Assembly (NCBI GenBank): GCA_021839985.1
Contig: JAKBZO010000005.1
Span: 1-40,427 of the forward strand
DNA: 40,427 nt
Source: a bacterium
GTDB taxonomy: Bacteria > Patescibacteriota > Minisyncoccia > Phycocordibacterales > SBAW01
Direction: 5' to 3'
In this document: one piece after another, positions 1 to 6,334 of the stretch
Layout: each line of letters begins with the position of its first letter
Position numbering within the stretch: position 1 is the first letter of the stretch
Program-made: the position numbers and the translations under genes
The notes under the pieces: generated by a model
What the model was told of the DNA's origin: nothing
The model's database searches: none
What the model saw: only the letters and a program-made list of their open reading frames with translations

Positions 1-95
1 CCGATCTCATGTACGTAAGAGCCTAGATGAAACGGAACAAGAGAAAGGGTTTTAAATGAGCTTGTAGGTGTGAGGGTAGGTGTTAGTAAAAATCT

Positions 96-140
96 ACGCC
101 ACAAAAAGCTCTTTCCAGTGGAAAGAGCTTTTTGTGGCGT
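96..140. terminator. Perfect 21-bp hairpin, probable bidirectional terminator
   Basis: The arms at 96-116 and 120-140 are exact reverse complements around a 3-nt loop, with A-rich and T-rich tracts inside the stem. It lies upstream of tRNA-Ile and would end a transcript entering from the left edge. Bases 1-95 show no convincing coding region; they are probably the 3' trailer of a gene outside the window. Confidence 0.6.
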
Positions 141-154
141 TCTGAAAAATTTTC

Positions 155-163
155 TGCTATTAT
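155..163 (+). promoter_or_regulatory. Extended -10 element of tRNA-Ile
   Basis: TGC followed by TATTAT (158-163) lies 44 nt before the mature tRNA. This is the same TGnTATNNT form seen before many protein genes here, and it predicts a pre-tRNA leader of roughly 35 nt. Confidence 0.5.
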
Positions 164-207
164 GGGCGAATCTCGATTCTTGTATCTCGTATCTTGAATC
201 TTGAAAT

Positions 208-280
208 GCGGGCATAGCTCAGTTGGTAGAGCGCTCGACTGATACTCGAAAGGTCCTAGGTTCGACTCCTAGTGCCCGCA
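208..280 (+). tRNA. tRNA-Ile (anticodon GAT)
   Basis: A full cloverleaf can be folded by eye. The acceptor is 208-214/273-279, the D stem 217-220/229-232, the anticodon stem 234-238/246-250 with loop 239-245 and GAT at 241-243, and the T stem 256-260/268-272 with loop TTCGACT. The discriminator is A280. The first anticodon-stem pair (C234:A250) is mismatched. CCA is not encoded, because CAA follows, so it must be added by a nucleotidyltransferase. The 3' half is repeated in inverted form just downstream. Confidence 0.93.
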
Positions 281-501
281 CAAATAACGAACGCAGTGAG
301 TGTATTTTGCGCGGCAAGTACTGCGCCTGCGCACAGTACGGCTAGGAGTCGAAAGTGGTTGAGCATATCGCCGCGAGTCCGAGGTTCTGCGAGGACGAAG
401 CGAGATGCGAAACCCGTACTGCGGCTGTAAGCCGAGACTCGGAGTAGCCCGCACACAGAAAAGTTCCCCCTCGCTCGTTTTCAAGTCAAAGCCTTAGACG
501 T
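281..501 (+). repeat. Post-tRNA region with inverted and direct partial copies of the tRNA-Ile 3' end
   Basis: No credible gene lies here. Bases 342-353 are the exact reverse complement of the T loop and T-stem strand at 261-272. Bases 303-316 are a near reverse complement of the acceptor strand plus trailer at 273-286. Between these two blocks sits a separate hairpin with GTACTG/CAGTAC arms at 318-339. A short, degenerate direct copy of the tRNA end (TAG, GCCCGCACA) recurs at about 445-455. Short reading frames over this stretch have no homology that I recognise and look like artefacts. Confidence 0.65.
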
Positions 502-1119
502 CTATCCAGTCGGCGTCTCGACATTGACGCGGTCATGGTTGCGATACCATGCCGCGATCGCAAGGGCGATCAGAACGATGGTGCCGAAGGCTATCCAACC
601 GGCAAGACTGAATATACCGGAGACTTCTTGCCAGTTCGCGCCGAAGAAATATCCCGTGTAGAGGATGCCGCCGTCGGATGCGAGGTTGCCGAGTATGTCA
701 TAGGTGAGGAACGTGGGATAGGAGACGCCGCTGAAACCGCACAGCAGGCTCGTGAGCGGTTCGACCGTGCCGACGAATCGCGTGAAGAAGATGGCCAGTC
801 CGGGATTATTATGCACATAATGCTCAAGGTGTTTGAAATAGGTCGGGAGTGTTTTGATGCCAAGCATAGAGATCGCGCGGTGTCCGTATCTGCGTGCAAG
901 AAAAAAATCGAAACTATCACCGAGCACGTTCGCGCCGATCGCGGCCGCGAGCGAGAGTGAAAAACTGAAGTAGCCCTGGCTCGCGAACGCGCCGGCGGCA
1001 AGCAACACGCTGTTGGACGGGATCGGCAGTATGATCGCCGCTGAACATACGACCACGAAGATCGCAAGGTATTTGTAGAGAAGCAAGAACGCGAGGAACG
1101 GCGTGATGATAGAACTCAT
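502..1119 (-). CDS. DedA family (VTT/SNARE-associated domain) membrane protein
   Basis: This is a 205-residue polytopic inner-membrane protein of the DedA/VTT superfamily. Characterised members are implicated in lipid-carrier or phospholipid flipping and in envelope homeostasis. Visible family features are an N-terminal hydrophobic pair, a re-entrant proline-rich stretch (ILPIPSNSVLLAAGA), a GDSFDFFLARRYG segment and the FFTRFVGTVEPL segment matching the family F..RF.P..R motif, followed by GFSGVSYPTF and two C-terminal membrane spans. I chose the start at 1119 because its ATG overlaps the upstream TGA stop (ATGA at 1116-1119), which implies translational coupling. A longer in-frame reading from 1317 merely overlaps the upstream gene. 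The substrate cannot be inferred from sequence alone. Confidence 0.85.
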   Translation of the reverse strand: MSSIITPFLAFLLLYKYLAIFVVVCSAAIILPIPSNSVLLAAGAFASQGYFSFSLSLAAAIGANVLGDSFDFFLARRYGHRAISMLGIKTLPTYFKHLEHYVHNNPGLAIFFTRFVGTVEPLTSLLCGFSGVSYPTFLTYDILGNLASDGGILYTGYFFGANWQEVSGIFSLAGWIAFGTIVLIALAIAAWYRNHDRVNVETPTG

Positions 1120-1526
1120 AGCGGCGTAGAAGTGCTGAGGCGCGTGCGGATCGCAGACTGTACGGCGCTTAAGGCGGCGGAGGAACTTAAGTCGGCGTCG
1201 CGCGCATAATGCGCGATCGTGATATGAGGATAATTGTTGTCCGTTATGCGGAGCGTGCTCTGCAAAAAGCTCGGCGGCAGTGCGAAGACGTGATCGATAT
1301 AATCGAAGGTCATCCATGTCTGCAGGGAAGCGACCTCGTCTGCCGTTGCTGGCGTGCGAGTGTGCAGTGCGAAGAAGAGTGACTGATATGCCGATAGTCG
1401 GTGCTCTCTTCGCAGGCGCAGATAATCATAGCCTAAGACGATCACAAAAAGCAGGAGCGCCGCAGCAATGATGGCGATCGTGGTCTTAAGGTAGGGAAGT
1501 ATGCGACGGTAAGTTGGCAGTTCCAT
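1116..1526 (-). CDS. Small membrane-anchored protein, first gene of the DedA pair
   Basis: This 136-residue protein has one N-terminal transmembrane helix (about residues 14-34, IAIIAAALLLFVIVLGY), a basic patch, then a short soluble domain. That domain contains a WMTFDYIDHVFALPPSFL segment that resembles a helix-hairpin fold found in small uncharacterised bacterial proteins. I do not recognise a named family. Its stop overlaps the dedA start by four bases, so the two are expected to be co-translated and possibly to act together at the membrane. A TATACT -10 (minus strand, 1535-1540) lies 8 nt before its ATG, suggesting a near-leaderless mRNA. Confidence 0.75.
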   Translation of the reverse strand: MELPTYRRILPYLKTTIAIIAAALLLFVIVLGYDYLRLRREHRLSAYQSLFFALHTRTPATADEVASLQTWMTFDYIDHVFALPPSFLQSTLRITDNNYPHITIAHYARDADLSSSAALSAVQSAIRTRLSTSTPL

Positions 1527-1534
1527 ATATGTAC

Positions 1535-1540
1535 AGTATA
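1535..1540 (-). promoter_or_regulatory. -10 element (TATACT) of the DedA pair
   Basis: Consensus-like TATACT lies eight bases upstream of the ATG at 1526, too close to leave a 5' leader. Confidence 0.5.
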
Positions 1541-1549
1541 CGCCGATGA

Positions 1550-1948
1550 ATTCGTTATGGTTGCCGAGCTCGCGAATATGCAGACCATTTCCTCAGAGGT
1601 TATTTTGACGGCGATGGTTCAAGTTATTCGTACAACGATCCGACGTATCCGAACAGCTTTCGATTCTATATCTCTTTCACTTCTGCGAGCCCAGCATTCT
1701 TTAAGTGGCTGAGAGGGAAACTTTTTGATGTCGCGGGGGTTAAAGGATACATAAGCCGCAATCGCAATAATCCATACCTGCAGCTGAAGTACGCAAAGAA
1801 GGAGTCGGTGCTCATCAGTGAGAAAATGTATTACAAGGGGTCGGTACCTTACTTGCGCCGCAAGCATTTGAAAATTAAGCGATCTTTGTGCATAATCAAC
1901 GGACGCCGGAGTGGTGAAATTGGTAGACACGCTACGTTCAGGTCGTAG
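1550..1948 (+). pseudogene. LAGLIDADG homing endonuclease, C-terminal remnant
   Basis: Frame 1550-1948 is open from a TGA at 1547 and has no ATG before the conserved motif. It reads YADHFLRGYFDGDGSSY, a clear second LAGLIDADG helix with its active-site Asp. Downstream come an FRFYISFTSASPAFFKWL strand-helix region and a MYYKGSVPYLRRK tail, both typical of LAGLIDADG_3 proteins. Recognisable homology stops near 1895, and the frame then runs into tRNA-Leu. The N-terminal half and a start codon are missing, so this is a decayed gene. LAGLIDADG enzymes are spread by introns and inteins, and in CPR bacteria they are common in rRNA introns. The fragment directly abuts a tRNA, which suggests a former intron or insertion. 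Confidence 0.8.
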
Positions 1949-1988
1949 TGCTCGCAAGGGCATGGAGGTTCAAGTCCTCTCTCCGGCA
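1905..1988 (+). tRNA. tRNA-Leu (anticodon CAG)
   Basis: This is a class II tRNA. The acceptor pairs 1905-1911 with 1981-1987, the anticodon loop TTCAGGT carries CAG, and there is a long variable arm (TGCTCGCAAGGGCA). The T stem is 1964-1968/1976-1980 with loop TTCAAGT, and the discriminator is A1988. CCA is not encoded. No promoter is evident directly upstream, because the endonuclease remnant occupies that space. Confidence 0.95.
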
Positions 1989-2056
1989 CAAAACAAAGAA
2001 GCCAAAGCGAATAGCTTTGGCGACTATTGTTTTGTAGTATGGAGAAAGGACTTGAA
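1988..2056 (+). repeat. Inverted copy of the tRNA-Leu 3' end, plus nested hairpin
   Basis: Bases 2041-2056 pair with 1969-1984 of the tRNA at 15 of 16 positions. Bases 2027-2035 pair perfectly with the trailer 1988-1996. Inside is an 8-bp hairpin (2001-2008/2014-2021). The whole forms one long foldback whose 5' strand is the T arm and acceptor strand of the tRNA. The inner hairpin could act as a terminator, but that alone does not need the outer match to the tRNA. Confidence 0.75.
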
Positions 2057-2100
2057 AGCGAGCGCGGGCATCCGATCGGCAGGGCGGGTCGCGCGAGCAG

Positions 2101-2148
2101 GGTCAAGAAATTTTTACGAGCGACCGGCAAGTAAAAATTTTCTTGACC
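2101..2148. repeat. 17-bp hairpin upstream of murI
   Basis: Arms 2101-2117 and 2131-2148 (GGTCAAGAAA...TTTCTTGACC) are complementary with one bulged T and a 13-nt loop. It ends 10 bp before the murI ATG. No T-tract follows on the plus strand, so an operator or mRNA structure is as likely as a terminator. Confidence 0.5.
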
Positions 2149-2158
2149 GAGCCCTCTC

Positions 2159-3001
2159 ATGCCCACAGAAATGAAAACTAGACGAACACAGTCGATCGGG
2201 GTATTTGACTCGGGGTTCGGCGGGTTGTCGGTCCTCAAGGAGATCGTGAAGGCATTGCCCGAGTATGACTACGTGTATCTCGGCGACAATGCGCGTGCGC
2301 CGTACGGCTCGCGCTCAAAGGAGGTTGTGTATGAATTCACGAAGCAGGCGGTCGACTTCTTGTTCACGCACGGCTGCGACCTGGTTGTGCTCGCGTGCAA
2401 CACCGCGTCTGCCGAGGCGCTGCGCAAGATCCAGCGCGAGTATCTGCCGAAGAAATACGGACCGCATAAGCGCGTGCTCGGCGTGATCGTGCCAGCGATC
2501 GAAGAGACGGTCGTGCGGACGACGAACGGACGCGTCGGCGTCATTGCGACGCAAGGCACGGTCCGCTCCGGCGCTTTTTCTCGTGAGTTGAATAAGGCGT
2601 CTCCCGGCATACAAGTATTTGAACAAGCGTGTCCGCTTTTGGCGCCGCTGGTGGAAGCGGGCGAACATCGCTCAAAGACCGCCGATCTGATGCTCGCACG
2701 ATATCTCACGCCGCTTCTGCGCAAGCGCATCGACACGCTCGTGCTCGGCTGCACGCATTATGGCCATCTTGAGGGAAAGATCAGGAAGATCGTCGGCCAG
2801 AATGTCGCGATCATCTCAGAAGGAAAGATCGTCGCGAAAAAACTGCAGCAGTATCTCGTGCGGCATTCCGAGCTTGAAGGCGCGCTCGCGCGCAGATCGA
2901 AACTCAAGTTCTATTCCACTGACATCGGCGAGCGCTTCGACGACCTTGGCACGATATTCTTCGGCGCTCCGGTCGTTTCAAAAAAGGCAAAATTGGGCTA
3001 G
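2159..3001 (+). CDS. murI: Glutamate racemase
   Basis: This 280-residue enzyme interconverts L- and D-glutamate, supplying D-Glu for peptidoglycan in the cytoplasm. Both catalytic cysteines are visible in family context: C80 in VVLACNTASA and C198 in LVLGCTHYGHL. The N-terminal IGVFDSGFGGLSVL (D17) and the LGDNARAPYG signature are also present. The length matches the family. The start could be 2159 or the ATG at 2171; no good Shine-Dalgarno site separates them. The stop codon TAG is part of the likely -10 of murD, ten bases before the next start. Placement before murD is logical, because MurD consumes D-Glu. Confidence 0.95.
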   Translation: MPTEMKTRRTQSIGVFDSGFGGLSVLKEIVKALPEYDYVYLGDNARAPYGSRSKEVVYEFTKQAVDFLFTHGCDLVVLACNTASAEALRKIQREYLPKKYGPHKRVLGVIVPAIEETVVRTTNGRVGVIATQGTVRSGAFSRELNKASPGIQVFEQACPLLAPLVEAGEHRSKTADLMLARYLTPLLRKRIDTLVLGCTHYGHLEGKIRKIVGQNVAIISEGKIVAKKLQQYLVRHSELEGALARRSKLKFYSTDIGERFDDLGTIFFGAPVVSKKAKLG

Positions 3002-3004
3002 TAT
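2999..3004 (+). promoter_or_regulatory. -10-like element of murD
   Basis: TAGTAT overlaps the murI stop and lies six bases before the murD ATG, the same short spacing seen before many genes here. Confidence 0.3.
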
Positions 3005-3010
3005 GGCTGC

Positions 3011-4345
3011 ATGCTCGGGTACCAAGAATTCTTCAGGGGCAAGAAGATAACCGTCATGGGGATGGGGCTCCTCGGCGGCGTGGGTGACATCCGCTTCTTG
3101 GCGGAGAATGGCGCCGACCTTATCGTGACCGATCTCAAACAAGAGAGCGAACTGTCTCCGTCGCTTGAGGCATTGCGCGAGTTCACTAATATTCGCTACA
3201 CGCTCGGCCGCCATGACCTTGCCGATTTTCAGGGTCGCGACCTGATCATTATGGCGCCGACGACACCGAAAGACTCGGTGTTCGTCGCCGAGGCACGATC
3301 GCACGGGACGCCGATCACGATGTGGGCGGCGCTCTTTTCGCGCTTCGCGCGCGAGGCGGGTGCGACGATCGTCGGCATCACCGGCACGCGCGGCAAGACG
3401 ACCACGACCGTGCTCATGGCGCAGACGCTCACGGCGGCTGGCAAGCAGGTGATCACGGGCGGCAATGTGCAGGGCACGGCGATCCTTTCGCAGCTCCCGC
3501 AGGTGACGCGCGACACGATCGTCGTGCTCGAGCTTGATTCGTGGAAACTGCAAGGCTTCGGCGAAGAAAAACTAAGTCCCGATATCGCGGTGTTCACGAC
3601 CTTCTATCCCGACCATCTCAATTACTATGGAGGCGATATGCAGGCGTACCTTGCCGACAAGGCGCTGATCTTTCTCAACCAGCGGCCGCACGACACGCTT
3701 ATCATCGGCGAGCAATGTGAGAAGATCGTGCAAGAGACCTACGAAGGCAAGATCCCGTCGCACGCGGTCGTGGCGTACGGTGATGACGTGCCGAGCGATT
3801 GGAGTCTGAAGATCCCTGGACAGCACAACCGCGACAATGCCGCGTGCGCGCTTTTTACGCTGCGCATTCTCGGCGTGGGCGAAGATGACATCAAGAAAAG
3901 TTTTGGAGCATTCACCGGTGTCGAGGGCCGTCTGCAGTTCGTGCGCGAGTTCTCTGGTGTGAAGATCTACAACGACACCACCGCCACCACGCCGGATGCG
4001 ACGATCGCCGCTTTGCGCGCGCTTGATCCTGAGGATAAAAAGAACATCGTGCTCATCATGGGCGGAGCGGATAAGGAGCTCGATATGACCGCGCTGATCA
4101 AGGAGATCCCCTTGCATGGTAAAAAAGTCATCATGCTTGACGGCACGGGAACGCAAAAGATGGCCCCGCAACTTGCGGGCTCTATGATATATCATAGTAT
4201 CGCCGAGGCAGTCGATGCCGCGATGGCGGCTGCGAGTGCAGGTGATATCATGCTCTTGAGCCCCGCGTTCGCATCATTCGGTATGTTCAAGAATGAATAC
4301 GATCGCGGCGACCAGTTCATGAAAATTATCAACTCACTGGAATAA
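3011..4345 (+). CDS. murD: UDP-N-acetylmuramoylalanine--D-glutamate ligase
   Basis: This 444-residue Mur ligase adds D-Glu to UDP-MurNAc-L-Ala using ATP in the cytoplasm. The three-domain order is clear: an N-terminal Rossmann-like UDP-binding domain (VMGMGLLGG, 15-23), a central ATPase with P-loop GITGTRGKTTTT (122-133), and a C-terminal domain with YNDTTATTPDA. The LLSPAFASFGMF and EYDRGDQF motifs are diagnostic for MurD. The P-loop has Arg where Asn is usual, and the family ELSSFQL segment reads LELDSWKL, so the protein is somewhat divergent. murI lies upstream and a secreted protein follows after 2 bp. Confidence 0.92.
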   Translation: MLGYQEFFRGKKITVMGMGLLGGVGDIRFLAENGADLIVTDLKQESELSPSLEALREFTNIRYTLGRHDLADFQGRDLIIMAPTTPKDSVFVAEARSHGTPITMWAALFSRFAREAGATIVGITGTRGKTTTTVLMAQTLTAAGKQVITGGNVQGTAILSQLPQVTRDTIVVLELDSWKLQGFGEEKLSPDIAVFTTFYPDHLNYYGGDMQAYLADKALIFLNQRPHDTLIIGEQCEKIVQETYEGKIPSHAVVAYGDDVPSDWSLKIPGQHNRDNAACALFTLRILGVGEDDIKKSFGAFTGVEGRLQFVREFSGVKIYNDTTATTPDATIAALRALDPEDKKNIVLIMGGADKELDMTALIKEIPLHGKKVIMLDGTGTQKMAPQLAGSMIYHSIAEAVDAAMAAASAGDIMLLSPAFASFGMFKNEYDRGDQFMKIINSLE

Positions 4346-4347
4346 TT

Positions 4348-5217
4348 ATGAATATATTTAAGATCATGTGCGTGGGCGTATTGATGAGCGTTATGCCGGC
4401 GATCGCGTTCGCGGATACGTCATCGTCCGATCTGCATATCGCACAGGACGGTACGGTGAGCGGCACGAATATCGTCGTGATGCAAAAGTCCGGCACCTCG
4501 AATTTCTTCACGCGTGCGGTGTGGGGCAGTGCGTTCGTGCGCGTCACGGTGCTTGCGCATGGTGATACGGTTGTGACGCGCGAACACGGTGAGTCTGCCA
4601 CGAGCGACACGGTCCAAGCGGGCGACTTGATCGATTTCGACGGTACGCTTACGACCGGCGATTCGCTCGTGGTCAATGCCGCACATATTCGCGACCACTC
4701 GCTTCTGCAGGCGCAGAAGACGATCTCGGGGACGATCCAGAAGCTGAATATGGCACAGAACTCATTCATCTTGCCGAACAATTCATTCGGACAGACGATC
4801 GTAGTCGTCCCGCAAGGACTCTCGATCCAAAAAGGCGCACGCACGATCGGCTTCGGCGATCTTGGGGTGGGCGATAAGATACTCTCCGCATCGGGCACTT
4901 ATGATTACACCACCAACACGCTCACAGCCAGCGCGCTCAGCGTATATCAGAACCCGAGCGTGTTCGTGTGGCAGAATTTCCAAGGTACTCTCAAGAGTGT
5001 CTCTGGTTCAACGCTTCCGACAACGCTCGAACTGACGATCGGTGGCAGCGACTACACGGTCTCACTGCCTACCACGGCGCGCATCTATAATAATGCACGA
5101 GGACTGACGCAACCCGCACGTTTTCAAGTGGGCGACATGGTGCGTGTTTACGGCGCGATCCGCACGACCGACCTTTCTGCGATCGACGCGATCGTCGCGC
5201 GTGACGTGAATTTTTAA
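4348..5217 (+). CDS. Secreted DUF5666-like beta-rich protein
   Basis: This 289-residue protein has a Sec signal peptide (hydrophobic 4-20, likely cut after AFA around residue 22). The rest has repeated OB-fold-like units of the DUF5666 type. They are recognisable by cycles of a GT-start strand (ISGTIQKLN, FQGTLKSVSG), a valine-rich strand, then GD..VG and ASGTYDYTTNTLTASAL. Function is unknown; members are extracytoplasmic and may bind metals or polymers. It starts 2 bp after the murD stop and is probably co-transcribed. It ends before a bidirectional terminator. Confidence 0.7.
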   Translation: MNIFKIMCVGVLMSVMPAIAFADTSSSDLHIAQDGTVSGTNIVVMQKSGTSNFFTRAVWGSAFVRVTVLAHGDTVVTREHGESATSDTVQAGDLIDFDGTLTTGDSLVVNAAHIRDHSLLQAQKTISGTIQKLNMAQNSFILPNNSFGQTIVVVPQGLSIQKGARTIGFGDLGVGDKILSASGTYDYTTNTLTASALSVYQNPSVFVWQNFQGTLKSVSGSTLPTTLELTIGGSDYTVSLPTTARIYNNARGLTQPARFQVGDMVRVYGAIRTTDLSAIDAIVARDVNF

Positions 5218-5234
5218 GAAGCCTCAAGAAAAAG

Positions 5235-5263
5235 AAAACGCTATCCGATCAGGATAACGTTTT
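5235..5263. terminator. Bidirectional terminator between convergent genes
   Basis: AAAACGCTATCC and GGATAACGTTTT form a stem with one mismatch and loop GATCA. The A/T ends suit termination in both directions, and convergent genes flank it. Confidence 0.7.
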
Positions 5264-5283
5264 GGTACTGCAGAGCCCTGTCT

Positions 5284-6144
5284 TCAGGAGCGCCGTACGA
5301 CGGCCATGAGGTATCGCGCAGAGTTGCCGCCGCGGAACGTGCGAGACACATCTGCCGGCAAGTAGGCACTTGAGAGGCTGACCTGGCTGCTTTCTGCGCC
5401 GCGGCGTACGAACTGCTCCCGGATGATCCTTGGAAGATCCGGGTATACCGCGACGGCTTGGTCGTGCGCAAAACAGTCACCGGGATAGTAGCGCCTGAGG
5501 TGATGATACAGCTTCGCGTTGTGATCGCCGTGCCGTTCGTTGCCGAACGGATGGATGAAGTCTTCGGGCCGGATCGATCCGAAGACCCACACGCGTACTT
5601 CGCTTGCATGTTTCGCCTCAAGCGCGCCGAAGATCGAATCGACGACGCTTTCGTGCTCGCGACCCTTCTTCTTGCCGTCGCTGGTGAAATATGTGCGGTC
5701 GAATAGACAGTCGCGGCCGGCGTGTGCGAACACGCATTGCTCCTCGTATGTTGCGACAATGATCGGACAGCCGCCCGCGCTGATGAGACCTGCATCGCCA
5801 AGACGTGACAGAAGCGTGCCGTCCGCTGGTTTTGCGGGGTTGCGGTACAGCGCGATCGTACTCATCCCGATCGAGTTTCCGATCGGAATCCTGATATTGA
5901 GCTCTTGTTGCCTTATGATCTTGCCATTGAACTCGATGGGCGAGGGAGCGTACGCGTGATGCGCCCCGATGCTATACAACGCTTGTGCGATCTTTTTCGC
6001 ATGCTCCGGATGAGCGGCCGCGCTCTCCGGTCCTTGGAGGGGAGCGAGCGACCATTCGGCGCCGACAAAACGTGTGATGCTGAAATCCGCATCGGAATTG
6101 GTGATGGTGATCTGTTCGGAACCTTCAAAGCCATGTACGACCAT
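5284..6144 (-). CDS. Divergent laccase-domain (YfiH/PgeF-like) protein
   Basis: I place the start at the ATG at 6144 (286 residues), because AAGGAGG sits 9 nt upstream. The GTG at 6153 would touch the Shine-Dalgarno site. The middle part (PADGTLLSRLG, then GGCPIIV with C126, then CVFAHAGRD with H141) follows the pattern ADG...ADCxP...HAGWRG of the YfiH/LACC1 family. These are zinc-dependent purine nucleoside phosphorylases, also linked to peptidoglycan editing. The VWVFGSIRPEDF segment would match the family GPSI loop. The usual Asp before Cys is Gly here and the third metal ligand is not obvious, so activity is uncertain. Its position beside mur genes fits a cell-wall editing role, but that is inference. 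Confidence 0.55.
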   Translation of the reverse strand: MVVHGFEGSEQITITNSDADFSITRFVGAEWSLAPLQGPESAAAHPEHAKKIAQALYSIGAHHAYAPSPIEFNGKIIRQQELNIRIPIGNSIGMSTIALYRNPAKPADGTLLSRLGDAGLISAGGCPIIVATYEEQCVFAHAGRDCLFDRTYFTSDGKKKGREHESVVDSIFGALEAKHASEVRVWVFGSIRPEDFIHPFGNERHGDHNAKLYHHLRRYYPGDCFAHDQAVAVYPDLPRIIREQFVRRGAESSQVSLSSAYLPADVSRTFRGGNSARYLMAVVRRS

Positions 6145-6334
6145 GATCTGCACCCTCCTTCCAGGATGAACTTAAAGCATGCTTCCATGCTCTTTCTGCA
6201 CTGAAATATAGGCATTCTCACGCATGATGTCAATGCCGTGCGCCGTGTGATCATCGCGTATACTGATGGAATGGACCCCGTTAGAAGTCTGTGGGCAACG
6301 TGTCATGAGACAATGACGGAGCGAGCTGTATTTA

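Noticed and set aside
96-140. Relation of this hairpin to palindromes A and B
   Set aside because: It shares only CTCTTTCCA/TGGAAAGAG with palindrome A and lacks the GACGACCGTC core; an ordinary terminator explains it.
256-484. Protein-coding frames over and after tRNA-Ile
   Set aside because: They overlap the tRNA and its inverted copies, lack initiation signals and show no family features.
1116-1119. UGA recoding as in some CPR lineages
   Set aside because: UGA serves as stop in the ATGA overlap, and conserved glycines use normal codons.
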